DNA of 64,000 nt from Pseudomonas sp. MN1F (lineage in GTDB: Bacteria > Pseudomonadota > Gammaproteobacteria > Pseudomonadales > Pseudomonadaceae), in assembly GCF_009391885.1 (NCBI RefSeq), contig NZ_VZII01000058.1, positions 1 through 64,000 on the forward strand. Reading direction: 5' to 3'. Numbering within the stretch: position 1 is the first letter of the stretch; every line of letters begins with the position of its first letter. The notes below the pieces were generated by a model, which worked only from the letters and a program-made list of their open reading frames with translations, searched no databases and had not been told where the DNA came from. Shown here one piece after another: positions 50,539 through 59,359 of this stretch. Made by a program: the position numbers and the translations under genes.

Positions 50539-53457
50539 ATGGTGGTGAAGACTATGCAAGGCAATTTCTCGGCAGACCAGGCAGCCACGCTGCGCGAGCG
50601 GTTCACGCTGGTACTGATGACGCACAACCGGCCGGCGTTCCTGCAGCGCACGCTGCAGTACTACAGCGACTACCCGTGCTCGATCCTCGTGCTGGATTCC
50701 TCGACCGAATCGGCCGCGGCGATGGCAGCCGGGTACCCGGGCGTCGAGTACCTGCACCTGCCACAGTTTTCCTACCTGGGCTTCCAGGCCAAGCTGACCT
50801 ATGGCGTGAACCGGGTGAGCACGCCGTTCATGGCCTTCGCCGCCGATGACGACTTCCTGCTGTTCGACGGGCTGAACCAGTCGCTGGACTTCCTTGAGGC
50901 CAACCCTGACTACGGCATATGCCATGGCTACTGCCTGAACTACCTGGCCGAAGCCACCCGGGTGAACTATTACCGGCGCAACAAGAAGGTCCGTGAAGAC
51001 TACGACGCCCCGCGCGCCGAGCAGCGCCTGCTGGATTACATGGGCGAGTTCCTCCCGCCGTTTTTCGCCGTCACCCGTACTGCGCTGTTGCGCCAGTGGT
51101 TCGAGTTACTGCCCGAGGGCACCAGCTTCGAGTGGCAGGAAATCGGCCATGTGTATTTCCTGCTGACCAACGCCAAGGCGCGGGTGCTGCCGATCGCCTA
51201 TGCCGTGCGTGAAACCAACTACGGTGTTTCCGAGCACAAGACCGAGGTCATTCATGTGCTGGCCTTCACCGACCCCAAGTCGGTGGCAGAGCGCGAACAG
51301 TTCGCCGACTTCCTCGCCGGCCTGCCGACCGCTATCGAGGGGCTGGACCATGCAGCACGGCGTCAGCTTGCCCTGGACAGCTTTGCCGCCATGGCCGAGG
51401 GCCTGTTCAAGGGCCGCGCGGTGACCCTGGACCTGGTCTGGGGGTCTGCCTGGAACGACCCGCTGAAGCCGCCGGTACGCACCTTCGAACCGAGCCAGTA
51501 TGTCGAGATGCCGTTCTACAACCAGGCGTTCTTCGATCAGCTCACAGCGTTCGAATTCCTGATCCATGCCATGCCGGCTGGTCGCTTGCAGTTGCAGCAA
51601 CTGGAACCGCTGCTGCTGCGCCAGGAGCAACTGTTGCAGGCGCATGTCAGCGACACCCCGGGCACCGTCGGCAGCCGCCTTTGGGCTGCCTTGGAGCACA
51701 ACGCCTTCAACCGCGAGGTAGTGCGTCGCCTGGCCGTGCACCTGCGCGAGACCAATGAGATCGAACAGAGCGAGGCGCTGTTTGCCTGGCTGGCGCGCCT
51801 GGAAGGCGTGCTGAAGCAGAGCGGCCGCGAACTGCTCGGTAGCATGCAGTCGGGCCGCCTGCTCGACTGGCTGGAGGCGCGCAAGCCGGATGGCGCGGCA
51901 ATGGCCGCGATCGACGAACACCTGGCGTTGCACCAGGGCGGCCCTCAGTTTGGCATCCTGCTGCTGGACCTGGACAACAACCAGGTCGCGCTGCAGGACA
52001 CCTTCGACAGCCTGCTGGCCGGCCTTAGCAAGGCGTTCCGGATCATGGTCTTCACCACCGGTGAACCACCGATGGTCACTTCGTTGCACAACACCCTGCA
52101 TTTCATCAAGGTCAGCCGCGAGGATTATGTCGAGCGTATCAACCAGCTCGCCCGGCAGTCTTCGTGCGAATGGCTGCTGCTGGCCGAGGCCGGTGACCGT
52201 TTCACCGCGACCGGTCTGTTGCGCGCCAGCCTCGAACTGCTCAACGCGCCGGATTGCCGTGCGGTCGCGGTCGACGAGATCCAGCAGCAGGCTGATGGCG
52301 CCTGGCGTGAACTGCTGCGTCCGGGGGTCAACCTGGACCTGCTGCAGACCAACCCCGCGCTGATGGCCCGCCATTGGTTGCTGCGTCGGGAGGTGCTGGT
52401 GGAGGCGGGTGGCTTCGACAAACAGTACGGCCAGGCGCTGGAGTTCGACCTGCTGCTGCGTCTGATCGAGCGTGGCGGCCTCAACGGCCTGGCCCACCTG
52501 GACGAGCCATTGCTGATTACCCCGGCACCGCAAGCCTCGGCCAGCGAGCATGCCCGCCAGGCCCTGATCCGGCACCTGACGAGCCGTGGCTACAAGGCCC
52601 AGGTCAGTACCCCGGTGGCAGGGACGTTGCGTATCGACTATCGGCATGTCGAGCGGCCGCTGGTGAGCATCCTGCTGCGCAGTCAGGACAACCTGGACGC
52701 GCTGCAGCGTTGCCTGAAGAGCATCCTGCAGCGCACCCGCTATGCCCGCTACGAGGTGCTGATCGCCGACAACGCCAGCCAGTCGCCGCAGCTGCTCGAA
52801 TGGCTGGCGCAACAGCCGCAAGAGGGTGGCAAAGTGCGCGTGCTGCAAAGCGCCGAGCGCCTGAGCCCGGCGGCACTGTGCAACGCTGCCAGCGGCGAGG
52901 CCAAGGGCGACTACCTGGTATTGCTGGCATCGGATGCCGAAGTGGTCAATGCCAACTGGATCGAGGCACTGCTGAACCAGGCGCAGCGCCCGGAAGTTGG
53001 CGTGGTCGGTGCCAAGCTGCTGGATGCTGACGGCAAGCTCGCCCAGGCCGGCTTGCTGCTGGATGCCGATGCTGGCGTCACGCCTGCGTGCGCCGGTGAG
53101 GCGGGCAATGCGCCGGGCTACCTGAACTGCCTGGCCGTCGAGCAGAACCGCCCGGCAGTCTCGGCGAGCTGCCTGATGGTCCGCCGCGAGGTGTACCAGG
53201 CCCTGGAAGGCCTGGATGAAACCACCTTCGCCGAGGCCTTTGGCGATGTCGACCTGTGCCTGAAAGCAGCCGCAGCCGGTCTGCTGACGGTCTGGACCCC
53301 GCAGGTGCAGGTGATTCACTCCGGCCAGGTGGCCACGGACCCGGCGGCGCTGGCGGCGCTGCGCGCCAAATGGTCGGCGCAGTGGCCGGGTGCTGCTCTG
53401 GGCCAGGTACTGGCGCCGAGCAAGGCGGCGCTGGACTGGGTCGGGCTGATCGGCTGA
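50539..53457 (+). CDS. Large multidomain glycosyltransferase (possible Fgt2)
   Basis: 972 residues. N-terminal GT domain (~14-330; FTLVLMTHNRPAFLQRTLQYYSDYPCSILVLDSS, DDD at 103-105), a helical middle (~340-470), a degenerate GT2-like part (~480-690) and a C-terminal GT2 domain from ~706 (RPLVSILLRSQDNLDALQRCLKSIL ... FGDVDLCLKAAAAG). The last two parts resemble the middle of the 1193-residue enzyme at 40506. Position fits Fgt2 of the P. syringae island (inference). Start is uncertain: ATG 50539 or ATG 50554 are plausible, and the longer open frame upstream lies inside the previous gene. Confidence 0.82.
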   Translation: MVVKTMQGNFSADQAATLRERFTLVLMTHNRPAFLQRTLQYYSDYPCSILVLDSSTESAAAMAAGYPGVEYLHLPQFSYLGFQAKLTYGVNRVSTPFMAFAADDDFLLFDGLNQSLDFLEANPDYGICHGYCLNYLAEATRVNYYRRNKKVREDYDAPRAEQRLLDYMGEFLPPFFAVTRTALLRQWFELLPEGTSFEWQEIGHVYFLLTNAKARVLPIAYAVRETNYGVSEHKTEVIHVLAFTDPKSVAEREQFADFLAGLPTAIEGLDHAARRQLALDSFAAMAEGLFKGRAVTLDLVWGSAWNDPLKPPVRTFEPSQYVEMPFYNQAFFDQLTAFEFLIHAMPAGRLQLQQLEPLLLRQEQLLQAHVSDTPGTVGSRLWAALEHNAFNREVVRRLAVHLRETNEIEQSEALFAWLARLEGVLKQSGRELLGSMQSGRLLDWLEARKPDGAAMAAIDEHLALHQGGPQFGILLLDLDNNQVALQDTFDSLLAGLSKAFRIMVFTTGEPPMVTSLHNTLHFIKVSREDYVERINQLARQSSCEWLLLAEAGDRFTATGLLRASLELLNAPDCRAVAVDEIQQQADGAWRELLRPGVNLDLLQTNPALMARHWLLRREVLVEAGGFDKQYGQALEFDLLLRLIERGGLNGLAHLDEPLLITPAPQASASEHARQALIRHLTSRGYKAQVSTPVAGTLRIDYRHVERPLVSILLRSQDNLDALQRCLKSILQRTRYARYEVLIADNASQSPQLLEWLAQQPQEGGKVRVLQSAERLSPAALCNAASGEAKGDYLVLLASDAEVVNANWIEALLNQAQRPEVGVVGAKLLDADGKLAQAGLLLDADAGVTPACAGEAGNAPGYLNCLAVEQNRPAVSASCLMVRREVYQALEGLDETTFAEAFGDVDLCLKAAAAGLLTVWTPQVQVIHSGQVATDPAALAALRAKWSAQWPGAALGQVLAPSKAALDWVGLIG

Positions 53458-53601
53458 AGCGGCGGGTTGCGGGGCTGGCCTGTATCTTGCTTCGAGCTGG
53501 GATACAACGCGCGCGAGTCAGAAATTTGTAGGCTGCGCGCCCGCCTGACCCTGCAACCGGGTGCCGTCGCCAGTCGATGGCGCTGCCCCTAGGATCGACG
53601 T

Positions 53602-53679
53602 ATGTTCGACGACAAGTCCATTTTCACCTTCCGCACCAAGGGCCAGCCACCCGTCCTGCACACAGGGATGCTGGCGTGA
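53602..53679 (+). pseudogene. Probable pseB deletion remnant
   Basis: AGGA nine bases upstream precedes an ATG whose frame reads MFDDKSIF, close to the MFNxKSIL start of PseB (UDP-GlcNAc 4,6-dehydratase, 5-inverting), but then departs from the expected TGGTGSFG and stops after 25 codons. The stop overlaps the pseC GTG start as GTGA, the same coupling used across this island. This suggests that both ends of an upstream gene survived and the centre was lost. Alternatively it is a short leader peptide that couples pseC translation. The preceding 144 bp hold nothing I recognise. Confidence 0.5.
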
Positions 53680-54833
53680 TTCCATATGCCCGACAGAGCA
53701 TCGACCAGTCTGATATCAGTGCGGTCGTCGAGGTGTTGCAGTCCGACTGGTTGACCCAGGGGCCGCTGGTCGAGCGTTTCGAGCAGGCCATTGCCCAGCG
53801 CTGCGGTGCAGGCTACGCAGTGGCGGTGTGCAATGCTACCGCGGGTTTGCACCTGGCTTGCCTGGCTGCGGGGCTGGGGAGTGGTGACTGGCTGTGGACG
53901 TCTCCCATCAGTTTCGTCGCCTCGGCAAACTGTGGCCGTTACTGCGGGGCCAGCGTCGATTTCGTCGACATCGACCCGCGTACCTGGACCCTTGACGCCG
54001 AAGCGCTTGCGCTGAAACTCGAACAGGCCGCCCGACAAGGTCGCCTGCCCAAGGTAGTGGTCGCGGTGGCGTTCGCCGGGCAAAGCGCCGACATGCGTTC
54101 GATCAAGGCGTTGTCCCGCCAGTATGGTTTCACCTTGATCGAGGACGCTGCCCACGCGATCGGCGCGCGCTACGCAGGGGTGGAGGTCGGCAGTGGCGAG
54201 TTCGCCGACATGACGGTGTTCAGCTTTCACCCGGTGAAAATCATTACCTCGGCCGAAGGCGGCATGGTCCTCACCCACCGTGCCGACCTGGCCCAGCGCC
54301 TGCGCTTACTGCGCAGTCACGGGGTGACCCGCGACTCCGGCCAGATGACCGAAGAGAGCCATGGAGCCTGGTACTACCAGCAACTCGAACTGGGGTTCAA
54401 CTACCGTATCACCGATCTGCAGGCAGCCTTGGGGCTTTCCCAGCTGGCGCGGTTGGATGATTTTCTTGATCGTCGTCGCGCGTTGGCGGCCCGCTACCGG
54501 ACATTGCTCGCCGACCTGCCGTTAAGTCTTCAGGCACCTCAGCCGGAGGCAGAATCCGCCTGGCACCTGTTCGTGGTACGCCTGCAGGTCGATCGCATAC
54601 GGCGCTCGCACCGGGAGGTCTTCGACGGGATGCGGACTGCTGGGGTCGGGGTCAATCTGCATTACATTCCCATCCACTTGCAGCCCTATTATCGCGAGCT
54701 GGGATTCAAGCCAGGGGACTTCCCGCTGGCCGAGGGCTATTACGCAGGCGCCTTGAGCCTGCCGATGTATCCGGGCCTGAGCGAGGCACAGCAGGATCAT
54801 GTGGTCGACAGCCTGCGCGGGTTGCTGACATGA
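53676..54833 (+). CDS. pseC: PseC aminotransferase of pseudaminic acid synthesis
   Basis: 385 residues, PLP-dependent DegT family. IPYARQSIDQSDISAVVEVLQSDWLTQGPLVERFEQAIA is the PseC-type start; the PLP lysine is Lys188 in SFHPVKIITSAEGG, and LIEDAAHAIGARY holds the cofactor Asp. PseC aminates the 4-keto product of PseB to give UDP-4-amino-4,6-dideoxy-L-AltNAc. GTG start with AGGGA upstream. Coupled to pseF by ATGA. Its substrate-producing partner pseB is missing from the window. Confidence 0.9.
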   Translation: MIPYARQSIDQSDISAVVEVLQSDWLTQGPLVERFEQAIAQRCGAGYAVAVCNATAGLHLACLAAGLGSGDWLWTSPISFVASANCGRYCGASVDFVDIDPRTWTLDAEALALKLEQAARQGRLPKVVVAVAFAGQSADMRSIKALSRQYGFTLIEDAAHAIGARYAGVEVGSGEFADMTVFSFHPVKIITSAEGGMVLTHRADLAQRLRLLRSHGVTRDSGQMTEESHGAWYYQQLELGFNYRITDLQAALGLSQLARLDDFLDRRRALAARYRTLLADLPLSLQAPQPEAESAWHLFVVRLQVDRIRRSHREVFDGMRTAGVGVNLHYIPIHLQPYYRELGFKPGDFPLAEGYYAGALSLPMYPGLSEAQQDHVVDSLRGLLT

Positions 54834-55555
54834 CTGAGCGCAGGGAAAACAACGTCGCGATCATTCCGGCCCGTGGTGGCAGCAAACGGATCCCGAGCAA
54901 GAACCTCAAGAACTTTGCCGGGCTGCCGATCATTGTCCACTCGATTCGTGCGGCACTCGCCAGTGGCTTGTTCGATCAGGTGGTGGTCAGCACGGACGAT
55001 GCGGATATCGAAGCGGTGGCTCGGGAGCATGGTGCGCAGGTGCCGTTTCGTCGCCCCGCGCACCTGGCTGACGACCATGCGACCACCCATGCGGTGGTCA
55101 GCCACGCCCTGGAGGTGCTGACCCGCCAGGGCCAGGTGCTGACCCATGCCTGTTGCATCTATGCCACTGCGCCTTTCCTGCAGCAGCGTTTCCTGCACGA
55201 GGGGCTGGCGCTGCTGCGCCAGCACCCTGAGCGCGCTTTCGCCTTTTCGGTGAGCGGTTTCGGCTTCCCTGTCCAGCGGGCGCTGACCCTGGATGCCGAG
55301 GGGGCGTTAGTGCCCCTGAATCCGCAGTTCCGCGAGACCCGCTCGCAGGACCTGGCGCCGGCCTACCAGGATGCCGGCCAGTTCTACTGGGGGCGGGTGG
55401 AGGCCTGGTTGCAGAACGAGGTCCTTTATTCCGAGCGCAGCTTGCCAGTGATCATCCCCCGGCACCTGGTGCAGGACATCGACACCGAGGACGACTGGCT
55501 GCGCGCGCAGTACCTGTACGCAGCGCTCAAGGCCGGAGGGGAGCTGGACTCATGA
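54830..55555 (+). CDS. pseF: Pseudaminic acid cytidylyltransferase
   Basis: 241 residues. NVAIIPARGGSKRIPSKNLKNFAGLPIIVHSIRAA is the CMP-nonulosonate synthetase signature; FRRPAHLADDHATTHAVVSHALE and QDAGQFYWGR match PseF. Activates pseudaminic acid with CTP to CMP-Pse, the donor for flagellin transfer. Start overlaps the pseC stop and its stop overlaps the pseG start, both by ATGA. Confidence 0.92.
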   Translation: MTERRENNVAIIPARGGSKRIPSKNLKNFAGLPIIVHSIRAALASGLFDQVVVSTDDADIEAVAREHGAQVPFRRPAHLADDHATTHAVVSHALEVLTRQGQVLTHACCIYATAPFLQQRFLHEGLALLRQHPERAFAFSVSGFGFPVQRALTLDAEGALVPLNPQFRETRSQDLAPAYQDAGQFYWGRVEAWLQNEVLYSERSLPVIIPRHLVQDIDTEDDWLRAQYLYAALKAGGELDS

Positions 55556-57027
55556 AGGTGCTGATCCGGGCTGACGCGTCCTCGTCCATCGGGATTGGTC
55601 ACACGGCGCGTTGCCTGACATTGGCACAGGCGCTGCGTGCACAGGGGGCGCAGGTCAGTTTTGCCTGTTGCCTGCTTGACGGCCACCGCCGGGTTGCCAT
55701 CGAGCAGGCGGGGTTCGAGGTCTTTGCCTGGCGGCAACCCAAGCATTTGCCGGGCATCGAGCACTGGGCGGCGGACATCGCCGCGCTGCGCGCCGTGTTG
55801 CCGGCGAATGCCGGGTTCGACTGGGTGATCGTCGATCATTACGCCCTGGATGCGCGCTGGGAGCAGGCTGCCCGGGCATTCGCCCGGCGTATCGCAGTGA
55901 TCGATGACCTGGCCGACCGTGATCACGCGGCCGACCTGCTGCTGGATCAGAATTTCGGCGCCAGCGAGGCGCGTTACGCAACCCGCCTGACAGCGGCCTG
56001 TCGGCGTTTGCTGGGGCCACGCTATGCGCTGGTCCGGCCTGCCTTCCAGGGCCCGGCAATTACCCCGCCGCCGCAGGCGCGACGGGTGCTGGTCAGCTTT
56101 GGTGGTTTCGACGTGGCAGGCATGCTGCCGCGCACCTTGCAGGCGCTGGCCGGGCTGGAGGGGCTGCAGGTGACCTGCATCGCCGGGCTCGGCAGCGCCC
56201 AGGGCGAAGAGTTGGTCCGGCTGTGCGCCGGGCGGGAGGGCTGGGAGCTGCATGACTATGTCGATGACATGCCGGCGCGGATGGCGGCGGCAGACCTGTT
56301 CATCGGCGCCGCCGGCGGCACCACCTGGGAGCGCGCCGCGCTGGGCTTGCCGAGCCTGTGCGTGAGCGTGGCGGACAACCAGCGGGGCGCTGCCGAAGCC
56401 ATGGCCCGGGCGGGCATGCACCTCTACCTGGGCGATGCCGAACAGGTCGACGTGCCGGCGCTGCGCCAGGCGATCGCCTTGCTGCTGGGTAATCAGGGGC
56501 TGCGCCAGAGTTTCGCCGAGCGCAGTCGTTCTCTCGTCGATGGCCGCGGTGCGCAGCGCGTGGCGGTGGCCCTGCTGGGCGAGCACCTGGTGCTGCGCCC
56601 GGCCCGTACTGAAGATGCACGGCTGTTGTTCGACGGGCGTGACGCGCCGGAAGTACGGCGTCGTTCGCAGCAGGGGCAAGCGCTGCACTGGCCCGAACAT
56701 CAAGCCTGGCTGGCTGCGACCCTGGCCGACCGGCAGCGGCTGCTGTTGATCGCCGAGAGCGCCGACGGGCCGGTCGGCAGCGTGCGCTACGACCGCTTGC
56801 CGGGGCAGCGTGCACGGGTGTCGCTGTACCTCTTCGCGGGGCGTTTCGGGCTGGGCTGGGGCAGGGCGCTGCTCGCCCGGGGCGAGGCTTGTGCACGCCA
56901 GCGATGGCCGGACCTGCTGGCGATCGAGGCCCAGGTGCTACCGGACAATCAGGCGTCATTGCAATTATTCGCGGGTGCCGGTTTCGTGCAGTCGCCGTGC
57001 TCGTTCGAGCGGGTTTTCCAGGAGTAG
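55552..57027 (+). CDS. pseG: Fused PseG hydrolase - PseH-like N-acetyltransferase
   Basis: 491 residues joining two steps of pseudaminic acid synthesis. Residues ~1-340 are PseG, the UDP-2,4-diacetamido-2,4,6-trideoxy-L-altrose hydrolase, GT-B like, with IGIGHTARCLTLAQAL (His17 as catalytic candidate) and FIGAAGGTTWERAALGLPSLCV. From ~346 a GNAT domain follows (LVLRPARTEDARLLF, GSVRYDRLPGQRARVSLYL, GWGRALLARGEACARQRW), the expected PseH N-4-acetyltransferase. In many bacteria these are separate genes; the fusion supplies PseH, otherwise missing. ATGA overlap with pseF. Confidence 0.9.
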   Translation: MKVLIRADASSSIGIGHTARCLTLAQALRAQGAQVSFACCLLDGHRRVAIEQAGFEVFAWRQPKHLPGIEHWAADIAALRAVLPANAGFDWVIVDHYALDARWEQAARAFARRIAVIDDLADRDHAADLLLDQNFGASEARYATRLTAACRRLLGPRYALVRPAFQGPAITPPPQARRVLVSFGGFDVAGMLPRTLQALAGLEGLQVTCIAGLGSAQGEELVRLCAGREGWELHDYVDDMPARMAAADLFIGAAGGTTWERAALGLPSLCVSVADNQRGAAEAMARAGMHLYLGDAEQVDVPALRQAIALLLGNQGLRQSFAERSRSLVDGRGAQRVAVALLGEHLVLRPARTEDARLLFDGRDAPEVRRRSQQGQALHWPEHQAWLAATLADRQRLLLIAESADGPVGSVRYDRLPGQRARVSLYLFAGRFGLGWGRALLARGEACARQRWPDLLAIEAQVLPDNQASLQLFAGAGFVQSPCSFERVFQE

Positions 57028-57030
57028 CCC

Positions 57031-58083
57031 ATGCACAGTTTCAACATCGGCCATCGCCTTGTCGGCGCGGACCAGCCACCGCTGGTGATCGCGGAGATGA
57101 GCGGCAATCACAACCAATCGCTGGCGCGCGCCCTGGAGATCGTCGAGGCTGCCGCTGCTGCCGGTGCCCATGCACTGAAGTTGCAGACCTACACCGCCGA
57201 CACCATGACCCTGGATCTCGCCCATGGCGAGTTCTTCATCGCCGACCCGGACAGCCTCTGGCAGGGGTCGTCGCTCTACGCGCTTTACCAGAAGGCCCAT
57301 ACCCCCTGGGAATGGCATCGACCGATCTTCGAGCGGGCCCGTGAACTGGGCATGCTGGCGTTTTCCACGCCCTTTGACGAAACCTCGGTGGACTTCCTGG
57401 AAAGCCTGGATGTGCCGGCCTACAAGATCGCCAGCTTCGAGAACACCGACCTGCCGCTGATCCGCAAAGTGGCGGCCACCGGCAAGCCACTGATCATCTC
57501 CACGGGCATGGCCAGCCTGGCGGAACTCGAGCGCACCGTTCAGGCGGCGCGGGAGGCGGGGTGTCGCGACCTGGTGCTGCTCAAGTGCACCAGCACCTAC
57601 CCGGCGAGCCCGCACAACAGCAACGTGCTGACCATCCCGCACATGCGCGAACTGTTCGGTTGCCAGGTCGGGTTGTCCGATCACTCGCTGGGTGTCGGTG
57701 TGGCCGTGGCAGCGGTGGCCCTGGGGGCTACGGTCGTGGAAAAGCACTTCACGCTCGACCGTAGCGAAGGTGGCGTGGATGCGGCGTTCTCCCTGGAGCC
57801 GGGGGAAATGGCCGCGCTGGTGCAGGAAACCGAGCGCGGTTGGCAGGCGCTGGGGCAGGTGCACTACGGCGCAACCCAGGCCGAGCAGGCTTCGCGACGC
57901 TTCCGTCGCTCGCTGTACGTGGTGCGCGACATGGCTGCCGGCGAGGTCTTCGACCGCAGCAATGTGCGCGCCATCCGTCCGGGCCTGGGGCTGGCGCCAC
58001 GGCATCTCGATGCGGTACTAGGGCGCAAGGCCCGCCAGCCGCTCAAGCGTGGTACGGCACTGGACTGGTCGCTGCTCGACTGA
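57031..58083 (+). CDS. pseI: Pseudaminic acid synthase
   Basis: 350 residues of the NeuB family. TIM-barrel domain (~1-280; PLVIAEMSGNHNQSLARALEIVEAAAAAGAHALKLQTYTADTMTL, FSTPFDETSVDFLESLDVPAYKIASFENTDL, VGLSDHSLG) and C-terminal SAF/antifreeze-like domain (~290-350; RRSLYVVRDMAAGEVFDRSNVRAIRPGLGL). Condenses the hydrolysed altrose derivative with phosphoenolpyruvate to give pseudaminic acid. Three bp after pseG; ends the cassette, with a weak ccccgatcgggg hairpin beyond (58090-58101). Confidence 0.93.
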   Translation: MHSFNIGHRLVGADQPPLVIAEMSGNHNQSLARALEIVEAAAAAGAHALKLQTYTADTMTLDLAHGEFFIADPDSLWQGSSLYALYQKAHTPWEWHRPIFERARELGMLAFSTPFDETSVDFLESLDVPAYKIASFENTDLPLIRKVAATGKPLIISTGMASLAELERTVQAAREAGCRDLVLLKCTSTYPASPHNSNVLTIPHMRELFGCQVGLSDHSLGVGVAVAAVALGATVVEKHFTLDRSEGGVDAAFSLEPGEMAALVQETERGWQALGQVHYGATQAEQASRRFRRSLYVVRDMAAGEVFDRSNVRAIRPGLGLAPRHLDAVLGRKARQPLKRGTALDWSLLD

Positions 58084-58361
58084 GGCACGCCCCGATCGGG
58101 GTTTGCTTCCCAGAACGCGGGGCTACCAGCGCAAAGTCGAGGTGACGCATCTGGGCAAAATGTGCGATTGTCTCGAAATATTCGTGACCTATCGGTCAGA
58201 GCGGGCATCTCCCTCTGTAACCGTTAATGGGGCTGGCGCGCAAACCGTCGCTTGCCTGCTCCGCCTGCTGCCCGGTCCACCCGGCAGCAGATCCCGTTAT
58301 TCTGGCGCTGCTCGAGTCATCCGGGCGGCGGTATCGAGCTGTTTTTTTTTGGGAAGCCATG

Positions 58362-59306
58362 ATGATCGGCATTAAAAGCATCGCGAGCTATGTGCCCGCT
58401 TCCGGCCTGGACAACTATGTGCAAGGCGCGAAATTCGGCAAGGACGAAGAGTTCATGTTCGGCAAGATCGGCGCGAGCTTCCTGCCGCGCAAGGATGCTG
58501 AGCAGGAAACTTCCGATCTGTGCGTGGAGGCGGTCAACAACCTGTTCGCTGCCAACCCGCAACTCAAGCGCGAGTCGATCGATGCGCTGATCGTGGTTAC
58601 CCAGAATGGCGACGAGGAAGGCCTGCCGCACACCGCAGCCATCGTCCAGCACAAGCTCGGCCTGCCGACCCACGTCGCGGCTTTCGACATTTCCCTGGGT
58701 TGCTCCGGCTACGTCTATGGCATCTATGCGCTCAAGGGCTTCATGGAGGCCACGGGCCTGAAGAACGGCCTGCTGGTGACGGCTGACCCGTATTCCAAGA
58801 TCGTCAACCCCGAAGACCGCAATACCACCATGCTGTTCGGCGATGCCGCCACCGCCACCTGGATGGGTGAAGATGCCACCTGGCAGCTGGGCAAGTCGAA
58901 GTTCGGCACCGATGGCGCTGGCGCACCGCACCTCAAGGTGACCGATGGCGAGTTCTACATGAACGGCCGTCAGGTGTTCAATTTCGCCCTGATCAAGGTG
59001 CCGGCGCACCTGCATGAGCTGCTGGGCGAGTCGGGCCTGGAGAACAAGGATATCGATGCCTTCTGCATCCACCAGGGCAGCGCGGCGATCGTCGATGCCG
59101 TGGCGCGGCGCTTCGAGGAAGACCCGGAAAAATCCCAGGCCGACAAATTCGTCAAGGACATGCTGGAGACTGGCAATACCGTATCGTCCAGTGTTCCGCT
59201 GCTGTTGCAGAAGCACATGTTCGACGGCAGCTGGAAGCGTGTGGCCATCAGCGGCTTCGGCGTCGGCCTGTCGTGGGGCTCGGCGATTCTCTACAAGGCT
59301 GAATAA
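58362..59306 (+). CDS. 3-oxoacyl-ACP synthase III-like enzyme of the flagellin glycosylation island
   Basis: 314 residues, KAS III (FabH) fold with intact triad: Cys114 (SLGCSGYVYG), His237 (CIHQGS) and Asn272 (ETGNTVSSS). N-terminal MIGIKSIASYVPASGLDNYVQGAKFGKDEEFMFGKIGA differs from housekeeping FabH. A homologous gene (orf3) lies upstream of fliC in P. syringae, where it has been linked to flagellin glycan formation, perhaps making the 3-hydroxybutyryl group of modified viosamine (inference). Start at ATG 58362 is five bases after GGGAAG; ATG 58359 is too close. The 278 bp upstream holds a T9 tract (58342-58350) but no promoter I can assign. Confidence 0.88.
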   Translation: MIGIKSIASYVPASGLDNYVQGAKFGKDEEFMFGKIGASFLPRKDAEQETSDLCVEAVNNLFAANPQLKRESIDALIVVTQNGDEEGLPHTAAIVQHKLGLPTHVAAFDISLGCSGYVYGIYALKGFMEATGLKNGLLVTADPYSKIVNPEDRNTTMLFGDAATATWMGEDATWQLGKSKFGTDGAGAPHLKVTDGEFYMNGRQVFNFALIKVPAHLHELLGESGLENKDIDAFCIHQGSAAIVDAVARRFEEDPEKSQADKFVKDMLETGNTVSSSVPLLLQKHMFDGSWKRVAISGFGVGLSWGSAILYKAE

Positions 59307-59359
59307 CTGCCGCCATTAGGTTAACCTTCGGCGTTTCGCAGGTAAGGGAAGCTCAACCC

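Noticed and set aside
51106..53319. 737-codon antisense frame opposite the second large glycosyltransferase
   Set aside because: Same reason; no motif, and the sense frame is well supported.
58150..58175. Possible sigma-54 promoter upstream of the KAS III-like gene (tgggcaaaatgtgcg)
   Set aside because: GG and GC are nine rather than ten bases apart and the -12 box is poor.
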